From Azovibrio sp. (GTDB taxonomy: Bacteria > Pseudomonadota > Gammaproteobacteria > Burkholderiales > Rhodocyclaceae): 40,255 nt of DNA. The translations under genes were made by a program, and so were the position numbers. The notes under the pieces were generated by a model. It saw only the letters and a list, made by a program, of their open reading frames with translations, did not search any database and was not told the DNA's origin. The stretch is taken from positions 1 through 40,255 of the forward strand of contig JAOAIO010000015.1 in the NCBI GenBank assembly GCA_026414665.1, given 5' to 3'. Below are positions 37,994 through 40,255 of the stretch, piece after piece. The stretch's first letter is position 1. Each line of letters starts with the position of its first letter.

Positions 37994-38807
37994 TTAGTAA
38001 GTGTGTTCGGGGCCGGGGAAGCTGCCGCCTTTGACCTGGCCGACATAGGCGGCGATGGCGCCTTGGATATCGGCGGCGCCGGCCATGAAGTTCTTGACGA
38101 AGCGCGGCTTCTTGCCGGAAGTGATGTGCAGCATGTCGTGTAGCACCAGTACCTGCCCAGAAGTGTCGGCGCCAGCGCCGATGCCGATGGTGGGAATGGC
38201 CAGGGCCGCCGTGAGGCGCGCCGCCAGTGGCGCGGGCATGGCTTCGAGCACGATCATGCTGGCGCCGGCGCGTTCCAAGGCGTAGGCGTCTTGCAGGAGC
38301 TTGTCGGCCGTGGCGGCATCGCGGCCTTGAACCCGGTAGCCGCCGAGCTGATGCACGTGCTGCGGTGTGAGACCGATGTGGCCGCAGACGGGGATGCCGC
38401 GTTGGGTCAGAAATTCGACCGTCGCCGCCATTTCCGCGCCGCCTTCGATCTTCACCATTTGCGCGCCAGCCGCCATGAGCCGCGCGGCATTGCGGAAAGT
38501 GTCTTCGGGGTTGATCTGGGAGGTGCCGAAGGGCATGTCGGTGAGCACCAAGGCGCGGCGCGAACCCCGGGCCACGGCCGCGGTGTGGTAGGCCATGTGC
38601 TCGAGGGTGACGGGCAAGGTGGAGTCTTGCCCCTGCAGCACCATGCCCAGAGAGTCGCCGATGAGGAGCACGTCGACACCTTGTTCTGTCCAAGAGCTGG
38701 GCGAAGCTCGCGTCGTAGCAGGTCAGCATGGCGATTTTCTCGCCGGCTTCGCGCATCTTGGCGAGGTCGATTAGGGTCAGGCGGCGGCTTGAGGTCTGAG
38801 CGGACAT
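37994..38807 (-). pseudogene. panB: panB (ketopantoate hydroxymethyltransferase), frameshifted as sequenced
   Basis: The first 40 codons ([20 protein letters not shown] to [10 protein letters not shown], from 38807) are good PanB in one frame. From [17 protein letters not shown] onward (38680 to 37994) the protein continues in another frame to a normal end. Seven bases (38681-38687) separate LLD from GVD where six are expected, so there is one extra base. The two halves together make about 270 residues, the usual length. Active-site segments such as [22 protein letters not shown] and [12 protein letters not shown] are intact. panC and panD are intact, so a sequencing error or very recent mutation is more likely than decay. 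Confidence 0.85.
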
Positions 38808-38854
38808 GGGGTTCTTCGGAAAGTCGGGGGCGATATCCTAACAGCGAAAACCGT

Positions 38855-39979
38855 TTAGTGTTCGATGCAGAGGATGTCCGGGTTGTTGGCGCCGGCGCGG
38901 GCCATGCGTTCCAGGCATTCGAGCACGTCCATGCTCGCCGCTTCCATGCGCGCCACGCATTCGGCGCCCCCGGAGAAGTCGCCGGCATAGAGCTTTTCCA
39001 CGGCTTCGCGGCCAAATTGGTGTACGGCGATGTGAGGTTTTTCCATGGCGGCGTAGCCGTCTAAGCGCGAGAAGCACTGCTTGCCTTCGCCTTCGTAGTA
39101 CCACTTGCCCAGGCGGCACATGCAGTGGTCGGCGAAATCTTCGGGCTTTTTGTTCGAGACGCCGATGAAGACCTTGTAGATCTCGAACTTGAACACCAGG
39201 TGGTCCATCTTGGCGAGTTCCGTGAAGCTGCGCAGCGCGGCCACGGCGATGGCGAGCTCCATCTTGCGCGATAGGTCGATGATGCCTTCGGTGCGCTGCG
39301 CCGCTTCGGCGCCGTTGGCGCCGAAGTTGGCCGACATGCGCGCCAGGTTTTCCATGCTCGAATGGGCGTTGGCGGTATCGCGCTGAATATTGTTGACCAG
39401 GGTGGAGATGTCGTTGGTGGCCTTGCTCGTGCGTTCGGCCAGCTTCCTGACTTCGTCGGCCACGACGGCGAAGCCGCGGCCGGCCTCGCCGGCCCGGGCG
39501 GCCTCGATGGCGGCATTCAAGGCGAGCAGATTGGTCTGGTCGGCGATTTCCTTGATCAGGGAGAGAATGCTGCCGATTTGTTCGGTGCTGGTGTTGAGGC
39601 CATCAACGATGGTCATGGTCTGGCGCGATTCGTTCGCCAGCAAGGACAGATCTTGGCTGATGGTTTGCATCAGGTCGCGGCTTGCGGCAGATACGTCGGC
39701 GGCGCGGACGGCCTGCATTTTTTCTTCCTTCAGCTCGCTGGCGAGCTGGGCCAGGGTCTGCTGCGAGAGGCTAAGGCTGCTGCCGAAGTTTTCCAGGTTC
39801 TTGAGCAGGTGCTCCCAGCCTTGGGTGACGCATAGCGCCGAGTTGCAGCGTGCTTCCGCGTCTTGCACTTGCTGTTCCAGCGTGTGCAGGCGCTGCGTGA
39901 GGCTGGCGTTTTCCTGCTCCAAGGCGGCGATGCGGGCCAGGGAAGCCGGATCCTGGCGGGAACCAAACAAGCCGAACAT
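38855..39979 (-). CDS. soluble methyl-accepting chemoreceptor with C-terminal CZB zinc domain
   Basis: 374 residues from [13 protein letters not shown] (AAGGAA 9-12 bases upstream). No membrane segment is present, so it is cytoplasmic. A coiled coil (about 12-50) with Cys residues leads to an MCP signalling hairpin (about 130-235), with the highly conserved [20 protein letters not shown] and [18 protein letters not shown]. The C terminus is a CZB domain (about 255-330): [30 protein letters not shown] and PHIAVHQFG supply the His/Cys zinc ligands. CZB receptors sense zinc or oxidants such as HOCl. Whether it acts on flagella or on pili is not shown. Confidence 0.92.
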   Translation of the reverse strand: MFGLFGSRQDPASLARIAALEQENASLTQRLHTLEQQVQDAEARCNSALCVTQGWEHLLKNLENFGSSLSLSQQTLAQLASELKEEKMQAVRAADVSAASRDLMQTISQDLSLLANESRQTMTIVDGLNTSTEQIGSILSLIKEIADQTNLLALNAAIEAARAGEAGRGFAVVADEVRKLAERTSKATNDISTLVNNIQRDTANAHSSMENLARMSANFGANGAEAAQRTEGIIDLSRKMELAIAVAALRSFTELAKMDHLVFKFEIYKVFIGVSNKKPEDFADHCMCRLGKWYYEGEGKQCFSRLDGYAAMEKPHIAVHQFGREAVEKLYAGDFSGGAECVARMEAASMDVLECLERMARAGANNPDILCIEH

Positions 39980-40008
39980 AGACGTTTCCTTCTCGTTGCG
40001 TTGCCGGG

Positions 40009-40255
40009 TCAGGCCCGGAAGATGAAATACACCGCGCCTAGCAGACACAGGGCGGCCCAAAGATAATCGAGCTTTAACGGTTGCTGCATGTAGAACACGG
40101 CAAAGGGCACGAACACCGCCAGGGTGATGACCTCCTGGAGGATCTTCAGTTGCGCCAGGCTCATGACCGTGTGGCCGATGCGGTTCGCCGGGACTTGCAG
40201 CAGGTATTCGAACAGCGCGATGGACCAGGCGACAAGGGCGGCGATCCACCAGGGA
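40009..40255 (-). CDS. DUF486 small membrane protein (DMT-like), C-terminal part
   Basis: The frame is open to the window edge, giving about 81 C-terminal residues. The translation reads [20 protein letters not shown], then [20 protein letters not shown], a helix [16 protein letters not shown], and a last segment [20 protein letters not shown] ending in RA. VPANRIG and the four-helix layout are typical of DUF486, a small family related to drug/metabolite transporters. Substrate is unknown. Its stop is 29 bases before the start of the chemoreceptor gene, so they may share a transcript. Confidence 0.85.
   Translation of the reverse strand, partial: PWWIAALVAWSIALFEYLLQVPANRIGHTVMSLAQLKILQEVITLAVFVPFAVFYMQQPLKLDYLWAALCLLGAVYFIFRA

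Noticed and set aside
38291-39064. 257-codon plus-strand frame antisense to panB and the chemoreceptor
   Set aside because: Both genes on the minus strand have clear family motifs; this frame has none.

Overview
The window is a GC-rich chromosomal segment of a proteobacterium, most likely a betaproteobacterium of the Rhodocyclales/Nitrosomonadales kind. Reasons are the gene neighbourhoods (ypjD-ffh, transglycosylase-proS-rppH-CNP1, pilBCD, comF next to bioB-bioC), a dicluster-type cytochrome c4, a Coq7-type ubiquinone hydroxylase, and a predicted non-discriminating AspRS. This is inference from gene content; no rRNA or tRNA gene is present to place it.

Layout. (1) 1-9382, plus strand: an MSHA-type type IV pilus locus. 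It has the end of an MshQ-like adhesin, four minor pilin-like genes (mshC, D, O, P), then the assembly block mshI, a PilN-like gene, mshJ, K, L, M, N. Almost every junction is a 1-14 base overlap. (2) 9447-13974: comF on the minus strand, divergent bioB-bioC, an HDOD protein and a DUF455 ferritin-like protein. (3) 14089-20459: housekeeping genes on both strands (CBS-pair protein, cytochrome c4, engB, hemB, a HAD nucleotidase, a second HDOD protein, argB, an Hsp20 chaperone with a clear sigma-32 promoter). (4) 20550-24718: a small Cys-rich protein facing a six-gene minus-strand operon, fmdB-DUF502-aspS-secreted ribonuclease-barstar-nudB. (5) 24814-28630: pilB-pilC-pilD, giving a second type IV pilus motor and the prepilin peptidase that can also process the MSHA pilins. 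(6) 28869-35746: ypjD, ffh, lytic transglycosylase, proS, rppH, CNP1-like, DUF3617 and coq7. (7) 35754-40255: OsmC, a 498-base gene-free stretch, panD, panC, a frameshifted panB, a soluble zinc-binding chemoreceptor and the end of a DUF486 membrane protein.

Most interesting non-coding signals. First, an orphan plus-strand promoter and very strong intrinsic terminator at 36431-36569 lie in the only large gene-free stretch. They delimit a roughly 104-nt RNA with two anti-Shine-Dalgarno (UCCUCC) blocks, preceded by a perfect 15-base dyad and AT-rich DNA. I read this as a candidate regulated small RNA. Second, five consecutive hairpins lie between the engB core and hemB (16158-16326) and underlie an unusual low-complexity tail of EngB. 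They look like a structured RNA leader for hemB.

Likely sequence lesions or oddities: panB carries one extra base near 38681-38687, PilB has Tyr in place of the invariant Asp of its GEIRD box, and mshN carries a 25-unit in-frame hexanucleotide array encoding its linker.
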